A DNA stretch of 64,000 bases, taken from Colwellia maritima. GTDB lineage: Bacteria > Pseudomonadota > Gammaproteobacteria > Enterobacterales > Alteromonadaceae. Shown one piece after another: positions 21,457-32,943 of the stretch. The position numbers and the translations under genes are program-made. The stretch covers positions 62,001-126,000 of the forward strand of contig NZ_JAKKSL010000005.1 of NCBI RefSeq assembly GCF_022669015.1, read 5' to 3'. The number at the start of each line of letters is the position of its first letter. Within the stretch, counting starts at the first letter, position 1. The notes under the pieces were generated by a model. That model saw only the letters and a list, made by a program, of their open reading frames with translations, had not been told where the DNA came from and did no database searches.

Positions 21457-24357
21457 TTAGAAGCTAACTCTTACACCGGCAGAATAACGAGTTCCAGTGT
21501 CAGTTATGCTGATCGTACGGTTTTTATATACCGAATACTTGTAAGGGTCTTCGTCGAGTAAATTAATGACATCAGCAAACACTGAAACATTATCTGATAT
21601 GTCATAACTCATTGATGCATCTACTTGGCCGTAATCATCTACTTTCATAGGATCGCCCCAAGAACAGGTGTTACAAGTGGTATAACCTTCACGCCAATTG
21701 TAAGCAATACGAACTTGGATTTTATCATTTTCATAAAATCCGATAACGTTATATGAGGTTTCAGACAGTCCATTTAACGAAACTTTAGATGTACTAGTTT
21801 CATCAGCTGCGGCTGTGGTGTCTAAAAGAGTATAGTTAGCTTGTACCCCAAAACCTAACGGAAAATTATGTAGCACTGATAATTCAAGGCCATTTACTTT
21901 AGCCGACTCTGAGTTAAAAGGTGATGTTTGTTGGAATTCACGGTTTACTTTGCTAATCGAATCATATAATTCAACATCTTGTGTTTGAGAGATAATATAA
22001 TCTGATAAATTTTTAACAAAATAAGTACCGCCAACATAACTTTCTTCAGCATAATACCACTCTAAGGCTAAATCTATATTATTGGAGGTATACGGTGATA
22101 ACTCTGGGTTCTGACCTTTGATCGTACCATTAAACTCTGTACCACCTTGGCCATCAGATATTGCCGAAGCACTTATGGTTTGTCCAGAAATCAATTGCCC
22201 CATACTTGGACGAGTTAAAGATTTAGAATACGCAAATCTTGCAACTAAATCATCTGTAACGCTCCATTTCAAGTTAAGGCTTGGTAATAGCTCAGAATAA
22301 CTACCTTTGGCATTAATAGCATCACTACTATTTATATAAGAGGTATATGAACCTGTGCCAGGTATTTCTTCCATACCAACAAACTCTTGCCCAACACTGA
22401 TTGAAGTAGTATCAGTTTTTACATAACGTAAACCGATGTTACCCGACCAAGATTTACCTTCAAAGTTTGCTTCAGCATAAGCAGTCCATGTTTCTTCGCT
22501 AACAACCCAAGATTTACCCGCTTCATATACTGGGGTGTATGGACCGTATTTACCGCCTGCAGGATTAAACGCAAAACCGGCTTCAATTTTTGCTAGTTGA
22601 TTAGCAACAGCGGCATCAGCAGCAGCTTGGGCTTCAGCTTCACTGCCATAAGTTGGATCACCATTACTAAAGTTATTCATGATTTGCTCTCCAATATGGT
22701 TCGCATTTCCTTTTGCTTCATCACTAATAAGGTAAGTGAAGATATCATCAGGATTATACGTTAACCAAGAGTTTACAAAACCACCTTGATCATGATCGGA
22801 TAAAAAACCGCCTTTAGGAGTAACTTTATAGAATAAAGACTCAGGAACATTGGCATAAAAACCAGGATATAAGCCTTTAACTACTTGTGTCCATGGTGTT
22901 TCATAGCGATCTTTACTTTTCTCACGGTCAGAATAATAAACACCTGATTTAATTGAAGTTAGTAAGCCGTAATCTTCTGTTACCCATTCTGAATCTATTC
23001 TTAGTTCTGTAATTTTATCGTCTGCATTATTACTAGTTAACGAAACATTATTCGTGTGGTATTGACCAAGATCACCATAGAAATTTGCATCATTAGTTTC
23101 CCAAATGAAAGAGTCACCTGTGTCTTGCCAATGAGCCGGTGTTTGTGTTGGGTTAGATACGGTGATGTTAGGGTTATTAGCAGAGCGGGCTTTCGCTTTT
23201 GATGTATGAAGATCCGCAACTATATTGAAATTATCAGTCACAGACCAATCAATATTTAAACCAAACATACCAGTAGAACTATCGCGATCATTATCCACAA
23301 ATTGTGCACTATTCCATTGACCAATCGGTAACTGTTTACCATTATCGTAAAGTTGAAAAACACCAGGGGATACGTATGGTTTTACTGAACGATCAAATTC
23401 TGTGACGGTACCATTTTCATCAACCACAGCATTATATTGTGGGTTTGAATAATAACGACTCAGTGTATGACCTGCTTTTTGAGCCGTTAGTTGAGAATAT
23501 AAAGCATCGGCAGTAACTAGCACGTCTTCTGTCGCTTGCCATTGAGCAACTAAAGTACCGCCAATACGTTCCCTTTGAGCCAACTCATAGCGTTGAAATG
23601 CGGACTGTGGACGACGATATACATCTTCTGTAAAGTCAGAGTCAGGGCCGCCTAATTGAACATTACTATTTCTGAAATTATCAGAGCCCGCTTGGTCCAT
23701 TCTGCTGTCACGTCTTTGATAAGCAAAAGAGCCTAAGATACCAAAGTCGTTATCGAAATTTTGGCTTAACAAAGCAGATACATAAGGATTTGTACCATCG
23801 GCTAATGTATCGTATACCGCTTTCGCTGATGCAGCACCTCTTTGACCTTCAAAATCAAATGGTTTTGCCGTTTTAACATTAACTGTACCCCCTAAACCAC
23901 CTTCAAGGGTTTCGGCACGTTGTGTTTTATAAACATCTGCACCACTAATTAATTCCGATGCAACCAAGTCGAATGAGAAGCCTCTACTATCATCATCTGT
24001 TGGCATGGTGCGGCCATTAAACAAAACGTTATTGAATTGTGGTCCGAAACCACGAATTGATATCTTTTGTCCTTCACCTGATTCACCACGATCTATTGTT
24101 ACACCCGTAATACGCTGTAACGATTCGGCAACATTTTGGTCTGGAAATTTACCAATATCTTCCGCAGAGATGCCATCAATAATATTTTCTGCATTACGTT
24201 TGTCAAACAGAGAGCGAACTAAACTTCCACGAATACCTGTAACTTGAATTACTTCAATTTCATCTACTGTATTCTTAGCCGCATCATCGGCAAAGGCCGG
24301 AGTGGCAGATAATGCTGTCAATATCGCCAATGTTAAACTACTTGCTTTAAAATTCAT
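21457..24357 (-). CDS. TonB-dependent receptor 1 (polysaccharide-type)
   Basis: An intact 966-residue outer-membrane transporter. It has a 23-residue signal peptide (ATPAFADD), a TonB-box-like segment (IEVIQVTGIRGSLVRS), a plug domain with GKFPDQNVAESLQRITGVTI and ISIRGFGPQFNNVLFNGR, and a barrel ending in the aromatic C-terminus ITDTGTRYSAGVRVSF. The plug signature is that of the large receptors common in Alteromonadales and Caulobacter carbohydrate loci. Import of oligosaccharides released by the enzymes of this locus is inferred. An operator-like site precedes it at 24464. Confidence 0.93.
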   Translation of the reverse strand: MNFKASSLTLAILTALSATPAFADDAAKNTVDEIEVIQVTGIRGSLVRSLFDKRNAENIIDGISAEDIGKFPDQNVAESLQRITGVTIDRGESGEGQKISIRGFGPQFNNVLFNGRTMPTDDDSRGFSFDLVASELISGADVYKTQRAETLEGGLGGTVNVKTAKPFDFEGQRGAASAKAVYDTLADGTNPYVSALLSQNFDNDFGILGSFAYQRRDSRMDQAGSDNFRNSNVQLGGPDSDFTEDVYRRPQSAFQRYELAQRERIGGTLVAQWQATEDVLVTADALYSQLTAQKAGHTLSRYYSNPQYNAVVDENGTVTEFDRSVKPYVSPGVFQLYDNGKQLPIGQWNSAQFVDNDRDSSTGMFGLNIDWSVTDNFNIVADLHTSKAKARSANNPNITVSNPTQTPAHWQDTGDSFIWETNDANFYGDLGQYHTNNVSLTSNNADDKITELRIDSEWVTEDYGLLTSIKSGVYYSDREKSKDRYETPWTQVVKGLYPGFYANVPESLFYKVTPKGGFLSDHDQGGFVNSWLTYNPDDIFTYLISDEAKGNANHIGEQIMNNFSNGDPTYGSEAEAQAAADAAVANQLAKIEAGFAFNPAGGKYGPYTPVYEAGKSWVVSEETWTAYAEANFEGKSWSGNIGLRYVKTDTTSISVGQEFVGMEEIPGTGSYTSYINSSDAINAKGSYSELLPSLNLKWSVTDDLVARFAYSKSLTRPSMGQLISGQTISASAISDGQGGTEFNGTIKGQNPELSPYTSNNIDLALEWYYAEESYVGGTYFVKNLSDYIISQTQDVELYDSISKVNREFQQTSPFNSESAKVNGLELSVLHNFPLGFGVQANYTLLDTTAAADETSTSKVSLNGLSETSYNVIGFYENDKIQVRIAYNWREGYTTCNTCSWGDPMKVDDYGQVDASMSYDISDNVSVFADVINLLDEDPYKYSVYKNRTISITDTGTRYSAGVRVSF

Positions 24358-24463
24358 GAGTTCTCCCTAATGTATTTTATTTTAATTATTTATTTCTTAA
24401 TATCTGTCTCTAAAATCATTGTAAGTGGATAGATGATTGCTGCTTTAACTATACTTACTTTTA

Positions 24464-24483
24464 CTTGTAAGACAACATATAAC
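24464..24483. promoter_or_regulatory. Putative GntR operator, TonB receptor 1
   Basis: The site cttgtaagacaacatataac lies about 107 bases before the receptor start. It matches the locus motif with two substitutions in the core (GACAACATA). The rest of the 751-bp divergent region (24358-25108) is AT-rich and shows no gene. Confidence 0.55.
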
Positions 24484-25108
24484 TCTACAGAAGTTTTTAT
24501 AACAATCAAGCTTTATTAGAAATATAGTAGTGAATTTTTTTACCTAAATCATTAATAGTCTGTTTTATAATGATTTTATTATTAAAAATTTTTAAATATG
24601 CATCATGCTGTTTATTTTTGTAGCATTTTTCATTCTACTATTTATTGAAGATAAATAGCTAAGTTAACCATATTGATTAAGTGTTATCAGCTTATTTGGG
24701 GATTAAAAGTATAAGGTTTTATTGTTGTAAATTAATATTAGTTATTATTTATCAAAGGATTAATGTCGATGTTGGTGTGTTTTTTTCTTTTTGATGTACA
24801 GTACTTGTTTATAAAGTGTTACTTAAATAAAGGGTCTATTCACCTTTAGTTTTATAGGTTTCATCATTCGTTTACGATAACGCTACGTAATATGTCTTCT
24901 TGTAATACATGTTAGGGGTGTTATTATACTTTGACTTAATTAATGGTTAATGCATTTTATAACAAGACTGGAGCAAATTTTAGCTGATATTTTAATTAAA
25001 GTATTATTAATCAGTGGTTTATTGTTTTTTTGTCAGAGCGGTATGCTTATGTATTTAGCTAATTGAGTATAGTAACTCATATAAAGAATTATAATTAAAG
25101 GTGAATAA

Positions 25109-26685
25109 ATGACGAGTTTTACAACTAAATTGGGTACGTTAGACACTACCATTTTTATTGTCTATGTTATAGGCCTACTATGCCTTGCTTTGTGGATTTC
25201 TCGCAATGAAAAGAAAGGGGGAGTGAATACAGAAGATTATTTTTTAGCTAGTAAGTCTTTACCTTGGTGGGCAATAGGCGCTTCTTTAATTGCGGCTAAT
25301 ATTTCAGCTGAACAAATTATTGGTATGTCAGGTTCGGGGTACGCCATTGGTTTAGCAATTGCGTCTTATGAATGGATGGCAGCAATAACCTTGGTCTTAG
25401 TCGGTAAATACATGCTACCTATTTTTTTAGAAAATAAAATATTCACTATGCCTCAATACCTTGAACAACGATTTGATAACAAGGTAAAAACCACCATGGC
25501 TATATTTTGGTTAGTCGTTTACACTTTTGTTAATTTAACCGCGGTATTATGGTTAGGCGGCATGGCTATCGAAACAGTGGCGGCGTCGATTGGATGTTCG
25601 GCATGATATTTCTAGCCGTATTTTCTGTTGCATACTCTTTATATGGCGGTTTAAAAGCGGTTGCTTTTACCGATATATTACAAGTTGTGTTATTGGTGTT
25701 TGGTGGTTTATTGTTGAGCTATTTATCGTTAGATGCCGTTGCTGATGGAAAAGGTGTTTTAGGCGGCTTTGGTATTCTTACAGACAAAATGCCTGAGCAT
25801 TTCGACATGATACTCAGTTCTGAAAATGCACATTACATGAGCCTACCTGGTATTTCCGTATTAATTGGTGGTATGTGGGTAATGAATTTTAGTTATTGGG
25901 GATTCAACCAATATATCATTCAGCGTGCTTTAGCGGCGAAAGATATTAAAGAAGCACAAAAAGGTATTGCTTTTGCTGCTTACCTTAAACTATTAATGCC
26001 CGTTATTGTTGTATTACCAGGCATTGCCGCTGTTATTCTTTATCCTAGTTTAACGACACCCGATCAAGCTTACCCCTCAATGATGGCACTTATGCCGGTA
26101 GGTATTAAAGGCTTAGTTTTTGCGGCTTTAGTTGCGGCAATTGTTTCGTCACTTGCTTCCATGACCAATAGTATTTCAACTATTTTTACCATGGACATCT
26201 ACAGTCGATTCAAACCGAATAAGAGTCAACGTCATTATGTACATATTGGGCGTATTGCAGCGTTAGTTTCGTTATGTATTGCTTTAATTGTTGCTCAACC
26301 ACTTCTGGGTAAGTTTGACCAAGCCTTCCAATATATCCAAGAGTTTACGGGGTTCTTTACGCCAGGTATCGTGGTGATATTTGTAATGGGGATGTTCTGG
26401 AAACGTGCTACTTCAATGGGGGCATTTTCTGGGGCGATAGGCTCAGCCGTATTTTCGTTAATACTTAAATTTGTTTGGCCCGAATTACCTTTTATGGATC
26501 GTGTTGGTTTAGTCTTTTTACTTTGTTTGGCACTTTGTTATTTTGTTTCTATTGCAGGTAAACCTAATACAAATGACAGCAGTGTTAGTTTAGAACAAGT
26601 GAGCTTTTCAACAACTAAGTCATTTAATGTTGCGGCTGCCGGTGTTGTGCTCATTCTAACGGCTTTATATGCCACTTGGTGGTAA
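25109..26685 (+). CDS. Sodium:solute symporter (SSS family) 1, frameshifted
   Basis: A polytopic sodium-coupled transporter of the SGLT type. The N-terminal half has EDYFLASKSLPWWAIGASLI near residue 42 and NISAEQIIGMSGSGYAIG; the second half has YSLYGGLKAVAFTDILQVV and TNSISTIFTMDIYSRF. The frame breaks between 25575 and 25600 after WLGGMAIETV. The bridged product has about 525 residues, normal for the family. The start at 25109 has AAGGTG upstream. It probably imports mono- or disaccharide uronates for the locus; the ligand is not visible in the sequence. Confidence 0.87.
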
Positions 26686-26753
26686 TTAGGTAACTGAATG
26701 AGATCGGTTGAGTGTGTTCGAGTGTGATTATTGACACTTGACAGACTTAGCAA

Positions 26754-26793
26754 ACGGCAAGATATCAGGCTTTACTAGCTTCGCTCTTGCCGT
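26754..26793. terminator. Hairpin after symporter 1
   Basis: ACGGCAAGA and TCTTGCCGT form a 9-bp stem around a 22-base loop, 68 bases after the symporter stop. The flanks CAA and TTG extend the pairing imperfectly. It is a possible terminator. Confidence 0.4.
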
Positions 26794-26911
26794 ATTGCTT
26801 TAAAGTCAACAAGTTAGAACACATCACTGTGCTAAAAACACTCATGCTAATATTCATCTTTTATATCAACATTTTTTATATGTATAATTTAAAGCTTATC
26901 TATCTCTTCTT

Positions 26912-27768
26912 TTAAGTGTGCTCAACAACCAATTGATTTTGAGTGCCAAGTCCCTCAATACTCAATGTAATTTTATCACCTGGTTGTAAATATAAAGGTG
27001 GTGTTTGCCCTAAACCAACACCAGTAGGAGTACCTGTTGATATAATATCGGCCGGTTGTAAACTCATAAATTGGCTTAAGTAACTCACTATATAAGCAGG
27101 CTTGAATACTATGGTTCTACTATTGCTATTTTGAAATGTTTTTCCGTTAACCGCTAAATGTATAGATAAATTATTAGGGTCTTTTACTTCATCACTCGTA
27201 ACTAACCAAGGACCTATCGGGCCAAAGGTATCGCAACCTTTACCTTTATTCCATTGGCTTCCTTTTTCTAATTGAAACGTACGCTCCGACACATCATTAC
27301 AAACACAATACCTGACAATATAATCACCACAACTTTTGCTACGCTAACATAAGAAGCATGTTTACCAATAACAATAGCAAGTTCAACTTCCCAGTCTAAC
27401 TTATCACTGTTTCTAGGTTGTACTATGTCATCATTAGGGCCAAAAATTGCACTCGTAGCTTTAGTGAATACTTCTGGCTCGTCTGGAATTGTCATACCCG
27501 ATTCGGCAGCATGGTCAGCATAATTAAGACCAATACATAGAGACTTACCCACATTGCTAACACAAGCGCCTAGTCGAACATTAGGGCTAACAATAGGAAA
27601 ACTTGATAAATCTAACGCTTGAATGCGTTGTAAGTTATCACGTGATAATGTCGCGCCATTTATATCACTAATAACGCCACTTAAGCTTCTAATGTCGCCA
27701 TTATCATCCATAATGCCTGGCTTTCCCCTACTATCCTTGCCGTAATATAAAATAACACAGTAATGCAC
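26912..27768 (-). CDS. Fumarylacetoacetate hydrolase family protein, frameshifted
   Basis: The FAH fold is seen in GLNYADHAAESG, EPEVFTKATSAIFGPNDDIV, DWEVELAIVIGKHA, CNDVSERTFQLEKGSQWNKG, KGCDTFGPIGPWLV and IISTGTPTGVGLG, which carry the metal-binding acidic residues. One extra base near 27330 breaks the frame just before CNDVSERT. Members hydrolyse or decarboxylate 2,4-diketo acids, for example 2,4-diketo-3-deoxy-L-fuconate or -rhamnonate, or act on aromatic ring-cleavage products. A GTG at 27768 is the most likely start I see, and it would overlap the end of the MFS gene. The N-terminus is therefore uncertain. Confidence 0.8.
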
Positions 27769-28880
27769 CCGCAATACAATACAGTGATAAGTACATAAAT
27801 AACGCCTCATTGCTGAAAAAAGTCATTGAAAATGAGGCAACAATCGGACCTGAAAAACCGCCAATAGCATAAGCGAGCATAAGCGCACTGCTAGAGGCTA
27901 CTGCTTTATCATCAGTGAGTTGAGCATAGGTTGCGGCCACACTAACCGGATATAAACACGCAATAGGCGCTCCCAAAGACAATACCCAAAATAGGCAAAG
28001 GCACTAGGGTATTTAATGCTAATAATAGCTGCGCAGCACCCGCTGTTAGTATAAGTAAAACAATTAAAATAGCTTCTCTAGAATACTTATCCGCCAACTT
28101 GCCAATAGTGCTTTGCAATAACACCCCTGAAAATACCATTGCTGACATAAAAAACGAAATATCTATGGTCGATACTTGCATGTTATTTGCGTAAATCGGG
28201 GCAAGATTAAATACAGTACCAATGGCATTACCAAGACACACAGCGCCAATAATCCCACATGGTGAAATTTTGAATAACGCGAAAAGCTTTACTGGTGTAT
28301 TGAATGTTAAAGCAGGGTTTTCTATTCTGATCAGCGTTATTGGAACTAGTGCACAGCAGAGTAATAATGCAGCGATCAAAAAAGTAGCAGAAAAATTGCC
28401 TGGTATCAGGTTTATCATTAATTGACCTGTTCCCATGGCAAAATAAAAAATGACTTGATGAAGTGCCATTAGTCGACTTCTATTTGCGTTTTGACTCAGA
28501 GTATTAAACCAACTTTCTATCACAATCAGCATTACTGCAGCTGATAAGCCACTTACTATCCTGAGTAGAGCATAAAATACCACAGACTGAGTTAAACTAT
28601 GCATTATTGCAGCGACTATCGCTATCGCACCAAACCCTGCAAAGGCTCGAATATGTCCTACCCGCGCAATAACCTTTTTCCCTTGGTAACTTCCAACAAC
28701 TAAGCCGATAGAATAGAGTGCCATTATCTGACCAACAGTATTAGTCGATATTTCGTTACTTGAAAGACTTAAGGGCAGGGTAATACCCAATAAACTAATT
28801 GCCTGCATCTGAGCAAACAAGCTCACCAGTAGGGCTATAATAGTAACTAACGTAGTTTTATTGTTAACGTGGTATATCAT
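27731..28880 (-). CDS. MFS transporter (YcaD-like), frameshifted
   Basis: A protein of about 380 residues with roughly 12 hydrophobic helices. The N-terminal half contains YSIGLVVGSYQGKKVIARVGH, a typical MFS loop, and IVSGLSAAVMLIVIESWFN, as in the YcaD group. The frame breaks near base 27970 (SAYCVFISG before GAPIACLYPVSVAAT). It starts at 28880, 53 bases from a perfect TGACTTCGAAGTCA palindrome. It would move a substrate or product of the cluster across the inner membrane. Confidence 0.8.
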
Positions 28881-28932
28881 GATGAATTATTTATAAGTGG
28901 CTCTTAATGTATGTTGTTTATAATACCTCTAG

Positions 28933-28946
28933 TGACTTCGAAGTCA
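28933..28946. promoter_or_regulatory. LacI-type operator, MFS/FAH unit
   Basis: A perfect 14-bp palindrome TGACTTCGAAGTCA, with the central CG usual for LacI-family sites, 53 bases before the MFS start. The same sequence occurs at 36611 and 39009 before other genes of the cluster. Confidence 0.75.
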
Positions 28947-29076
28947 TTGATTCAGATCATAAAGCATGCAATCCAAGGGAAAAGCCACAGAACACAGTCT
29001 TTCTTGGAATAAATGTTAGAATTGTCACAATAATCACTTAAATTTAGTAATTATAATGGTTGAAATACCTAACTAT

Positions 29077-29090
29077 TGACCACGAAGTCA
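29077..29090. promoter_or_regulatory. LacI-type operator variant
   Basis: TGACCACGAAGTCA matches the palindrome at 12 of 14 positions and sits midway in the 508-bp divergent region 28881-29388. Together with the sites at 28933 and 29275 it could support looping. I see no gene in this region. Confidence 0.5.
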
Positions 29091-29274
29091 CAAATATAGT
29101 TGATTTTTACAATTTATTTTAAAAATTATTTAATTGTTTTTACTGATAGCGAATTTGTTTTAAGTTATTGTTTTACAGTCGTTTGTTTGTGTGGTTGTGT
29201 TTTTGATCGAATATAAACTAAAGCTAGGTTAAAAATTATACGTAAAGATAAAGGTTGTATGCTTGACATCAAAA

Positions 29275-29288
29275 TGACTTCGAAGTAT
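29275..29288. promoter_or_regulatory. LacI-type operator variant before TonB receptor 2
   Basis: TGACTTCGAAGTAT matches the consensus at 12 of 14 positions and lies about 100 bases before the receptor start. Confidence 0.55.
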
Positions 29289-29388
29289 AAGTATAAGGGT
29301 GGGTAGTATGAATAATAAATAACCCACCAATGACACTAATTAAAATAATACGCACTTAACTTCATAAGTGAAAGAAGAGGGTTTATAC

Positions 29389-31775
29389 ATGAAGCCAGTT
29401 ACAACAAGAAAACTCATTAAATCGGCTATTGCATTGGCTGTTATCAATGCTTGCTTAAGTCAAACTGCTCTTGCAGAGGAAGCTGCGAAAGCTGAAAGTT
29501 CAGGTAGAATTGAAAAAATAACGGTTACAGCTAACCGACATGCGCAAGATTTACAAGAAGTGTCATCTTCAATTACCGCATTAGGCGCAGACGATGTTGA
29601 ACGTGCGGGCATTATTGATATAACTGGTTTGCAGCAAGTTGTCCCCGGGTTAAAAGTAGGTAGCTCAGGTGGTGAAGTTAGACCTGCCATGCGCGGAGCA
29701 CGTACTAACGAGGTAGGTGTTGCAGGTACAGGTATCGCAGAACAAATTATTGGTATTTTCCAAGATGGTATTTACGTACCAACAACAACTGCGGGTATGG
29801 GCGCATTTGTTGATATTGAACGCATTGAAGTATTGCGTGGTCCTCAAGGTACACTTTACGGCCGAAACACCTTTGCCGGTAGTATTAACGTTATTACTAA
29901 CCGTCCAAATATGGACGAAATAGAAGGCAATGTTAAAATTACCACAGGCGCATACAATCGTAGCGCATACGAAGGCGTATTAAACCTCCCGTTAACCAAT
30001 AATTTGGCAACTCGTGTCGTCGTGGCTTCAGACCGACATGATGGCTACATTGAAAACCATGTTATACCAGGCCCATCAGATGATCTACGTGAGAAAAATT
30101 CTTTCTATGCTCGCTCTGTAACTCGATATGAACCTAGCGACAATTTCAATGCTACCTTCCGCCTAGATTATTCAAAAAAAGATGCTAACTCAGAAGCTAT
30201 TTGGGGTTATCAACAAATAGCAGGTTATTCGTTAACTGAAACTAGCCCTGGTATTTATGATCCAAATGCCACGGTAACTCAAGGTCATACTTACCAACCG
30301 GCTGATGTTGAGCGTGATGATATTGGTCCATACGACGTATACCGAAATGCAATGTCTCTTGATAAACAAGAAGCATTTTCTGCTACGGCAACGTTAGAAT
30401 GGTACACAGATGTCGCTGATTTTAAATGGACATCAAATTACTCTGAGTTAAGTGGTAAACAGTACTATGATAGTGACTTTAGTGATGGCGGTTTAGATTT
30501 TGTTGGTGGCTTTGGTCGTCAAGATGACCAAAAAACGATTTCATCAGAATTACAAATCTCTTCAAATCATGAAGGGCCTTTACAGTGGATTGCGGGTTTA
30601 TATTACTTCGACCAAGAAGCTGATTGGGAATGGTTATCAAGTGCGGATACTACCGGAAATGGCGTACCAGATTCCGTTGTAGTGCCTAGTTTGGGTAACC
30701 CAGATCATGACCCTCATACATCAGATTCAATCGCCGTGTTTGGTCAATTACGTTATGAAGTTTCAGACGATCTACGTTTAGTGGGTGGCTTACGTTATAA
30801 CAAAGACGAAAAAAGCTTCACCGGTGATAGCATTCCTGACTGGGATGATTCAGCAGTATTGTGGAAAGCAGCGCTTGAATTCGACCAAAGTGATGATTTA
30901 ATGTTTTACGCGTCAGCTGCTACAGGTGTTAGAACCGGTGGTGCTAACGATGCACGGGTTGTTGCTCGTGGTGCTGAGCCGCTTTACGACAATGAAGAAG
31001 TTATGTCGTATGAAGTCGGGATGAAAAGCACATTACTTGATGGTGATATGCGTCTAAATATTTCAGCCTTCGTTAACGATTATGACGATGTAAAAGCACA
31101 GTTATTTGCAGTTGCTTGTAGTGATATTACCACTGGCGACACTGTATTGCAGTGTCTTGAAGCAGGTGAAACACAAAGTTTTGAATACTACGAAAATGGT
31201 GGAAGCATCGAAACTCAAGGTATAGAGATGGATCTACAATGGTATCCAACTGATAGCTTATCCATTAATGGTACATTTACTTGGCTTAATGCTGAATTTT
31301 CAGATGACTATGCGGTAGGTAACGACCAATTACGCCCTTTACTTGGTTTAGGTAACTTTGAAGGTCGTCAAGATATCAACGACAATAACAGCCAATTTAG
31401 TTTCGGCCGATTTGGTCTCCTGCTATGGCACCAGAATACACCATAGGCTTATCAGCTAATTATGAAATTGAACTAGAAAACGGTGGTGCTTTAATACCGC
31501 ATATTCAAGTTAGCTACTCAGACGACTATTACGCGTTTGATATTAACACACCAGAAACTCGCGTTGATGCTCATTCAATTGTTGATGCACGCGTTGCCTG
31601 GATCGTTAATGAAAATGTACAAGTAGACTTCTTTGTTAAAAACTTAACAGATGAAGAAGTATTAACACGTGCTGTTATTCATTCTCAAATCAAAGATGGT
31701 CAACCAATGAACTCTGTTCAAGCGAACTGGAACGACCCAAGAACATGGGGTATAAGTCTTAAATATACTTTCTAA
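29389..31775 (+). CDS. TonB-dependent receptor 2, frameshifted near the end
   Basis: An outer-membrane receptor of about 795 residues. It has a signal peptide (CLSQTALAEE), a TonB-box region (RIEKITVTANRHAQDLQEV), a plug with GLQQVVPGLKVGSSGG and IEVLRGPQGTLYGRNTFAG, and a barrel ending in RTWGISLKYTF. The ATG at 29389 is chosen because GAGG lies at good spacing before it. The frame breaks near base 31420; the bridged reading continues as SPAMAPEYTIGLSANYEI. The FecA/siderophore-like architecture is common in receptors for small hydrophobic or aromatic compounds, and differs from receptor 1. Control by the LacI regulator is inferred from the upstream palindromes. Confidence 0.88.
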
Positions 31776-31796
31776 ATAATGACTTGAGCCTTACAT

Positions 31797-31827
31797 TGCA
31801 GAGCTTCTACTTCATAGGAGCTCTGCA
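31797..31827. terminator. Hairpin after TonB receptor 2
   Basis: TGCAGAGCT and AGCTCTGCA pair over 9 bp with a 13-base loop, 22 bases after the receptor stop. Only a weak AT tail follows, so read-through to the next gene is likely. Confidence 0.45.
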
Positions 31828-31895
31828 AAATAATCTACGGATTATATCCAATTATTTCAAACACTTCCTAAACTATATAAACAAAAGGGGACAAC

Positions 31896-32311
31896 ATGTC
31901 CAACAATCACGACACTGCGATGCAATTTTTTGATGCCTGTGAAACAGGTAAAGGTGGGAACTTTGTAGTGAGTTCTGTCACCCTAATGCAACATTCTCAT
32001 CACAAACCGCTGTATTAGCCGATATATCAACTTTAGACGCCTATTGTGAATGGATGAAGAACTTATTAATTCCGATTCCTGATGGTCAATACGAACTTAA
32101 ATTTTTTGCTGCTGATGAAGCCAGAAACTCTGTGTTAGGTTATGGTGTTCTTCATGGAACCCATACAGGTGAAGGTGGACCCGTACCGCCAACGGGTAAC
32201 AAGCTCACCGCGGATTATGTCTATCATATGGAATTTGAAGCGGGTTTAGTTAAGCACGTTACCAAAATATGGAACGATACTATTAGTCTCCAACAATTAG
32301 GATGGAGCTAA
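31896..32311 (+). CDS. Small SnoaL/NTF2-like protein, frameshifted
   Basis: About 138 residues forming one SnoaL-like cone domain: CHPNATFSSQ, then IPDGQYELKFFAADEARNSV and a final strand KIWNDTISLQQLGW. The frame breaks near base 31957; adding one T restores KGWELCSEFCHPNA. The ATG at 31896 has AAAAGGGG before it. Members of this fold act as small cyclases, isomerases or dehydratases. It is the first of six related-fold proteins in this cluster. Confidence 0.75.
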
Positions 32312-32335
32312 ACATTAGTAAAATGTTTCGCCAAA

Positions 32336-32373
32336 AATACCAACTCCACCAACTCCTTAGTTGAGTTGGTATT
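32336..32373. terminator. Hairpin after the small SnoaL gene
   Basis: AATACCAACTC and GAGTTGGTATT form a perfect 11-bp stem, 24 bases after the stop codon, followed by CTTT. A terminator is likely. Confidence 0.6.
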
Positions 32374-32486
32374 CTTTAGCTTGGTAGTAAGTTGAGTAGG
32401 TATAACTAGCTCGCCAATTTCAATTTGCTCAATTTGGCTAGTAACTGTATAAATCACATAAACCACATAAACCGTAACTTAACGAG

Positions 32487-32690
32487 TTATTTCCCCCCGA
32501 CTTTCTCTTTGTCTTTCTCTTTCTCTTTCTCTAGCTCTTCTATTTGTTTATTTATGGCTTCGGCTTCAAAAGTTAATTGTGAATAATTTCTGATATCACC
32601 ATTTCTTTGGGCTTGCATCGCTTGTTCTAGCTTAGCGTCATAAAGTTTATTCAGTTTTTTGCTTGGGTCTGATTTTAAAAAAGAAAACAT
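32487..32690 (-). CDS. DUF6435 family small protein
   Basis: An intact 67-residue charged protein (MFSFLKSDPSKKLNKLYDAK, AMQAQRNGDIRNYSQLTFEA) that fits the DUF6435 family of marine gammaproteobacteria. It ends in a lysine/glutamate-rich tail coded by a simple AGAAAAAG-like repeat. Function is unknown. It is not obviously linked to the surrounding catabolic genes. Confidence 0.8.
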   Translation of the reverse strand: MFSFLKSDPSKKLNKLYDAKLEQAMQAQRNGDIRNYSQLTFEAEAINKQIEELEKEKEKDKEKVGGK

Positions 32691-32943
32691 TTAATGTCTC
32701 GATAGCGTCTCGATAGCGGCAGTTAACTAACAATACGGTTCAACTAGCAATAAAGTTCAACTACCATAACAGATTACTTATGCTGAGAATGAAAATTTCG
32801 GGTTTAGATTCTTCTCAAAATCACTTCTCTGTGGTTAATAAATTTTATAAAAAGTAGGATTTTTTAGGAGGGGGCTTACATATATACCATATATATCGCG
32901 CTAAATTAAGAACGATATATATGTAATGTTGTGTTTCGTTTAT

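Noticed and set aside
22118-22300. Plus-strand frame within TonB receptor 1
   Set aside because: It is antisense to an intact receptor and has no ribosome site.
27731-27768. MFS-FAH fusion protein
   Set aside because: The MFS frame ends in a stop codon inside the overlap and the FAH reading is in another frame, so two genes are more likely.
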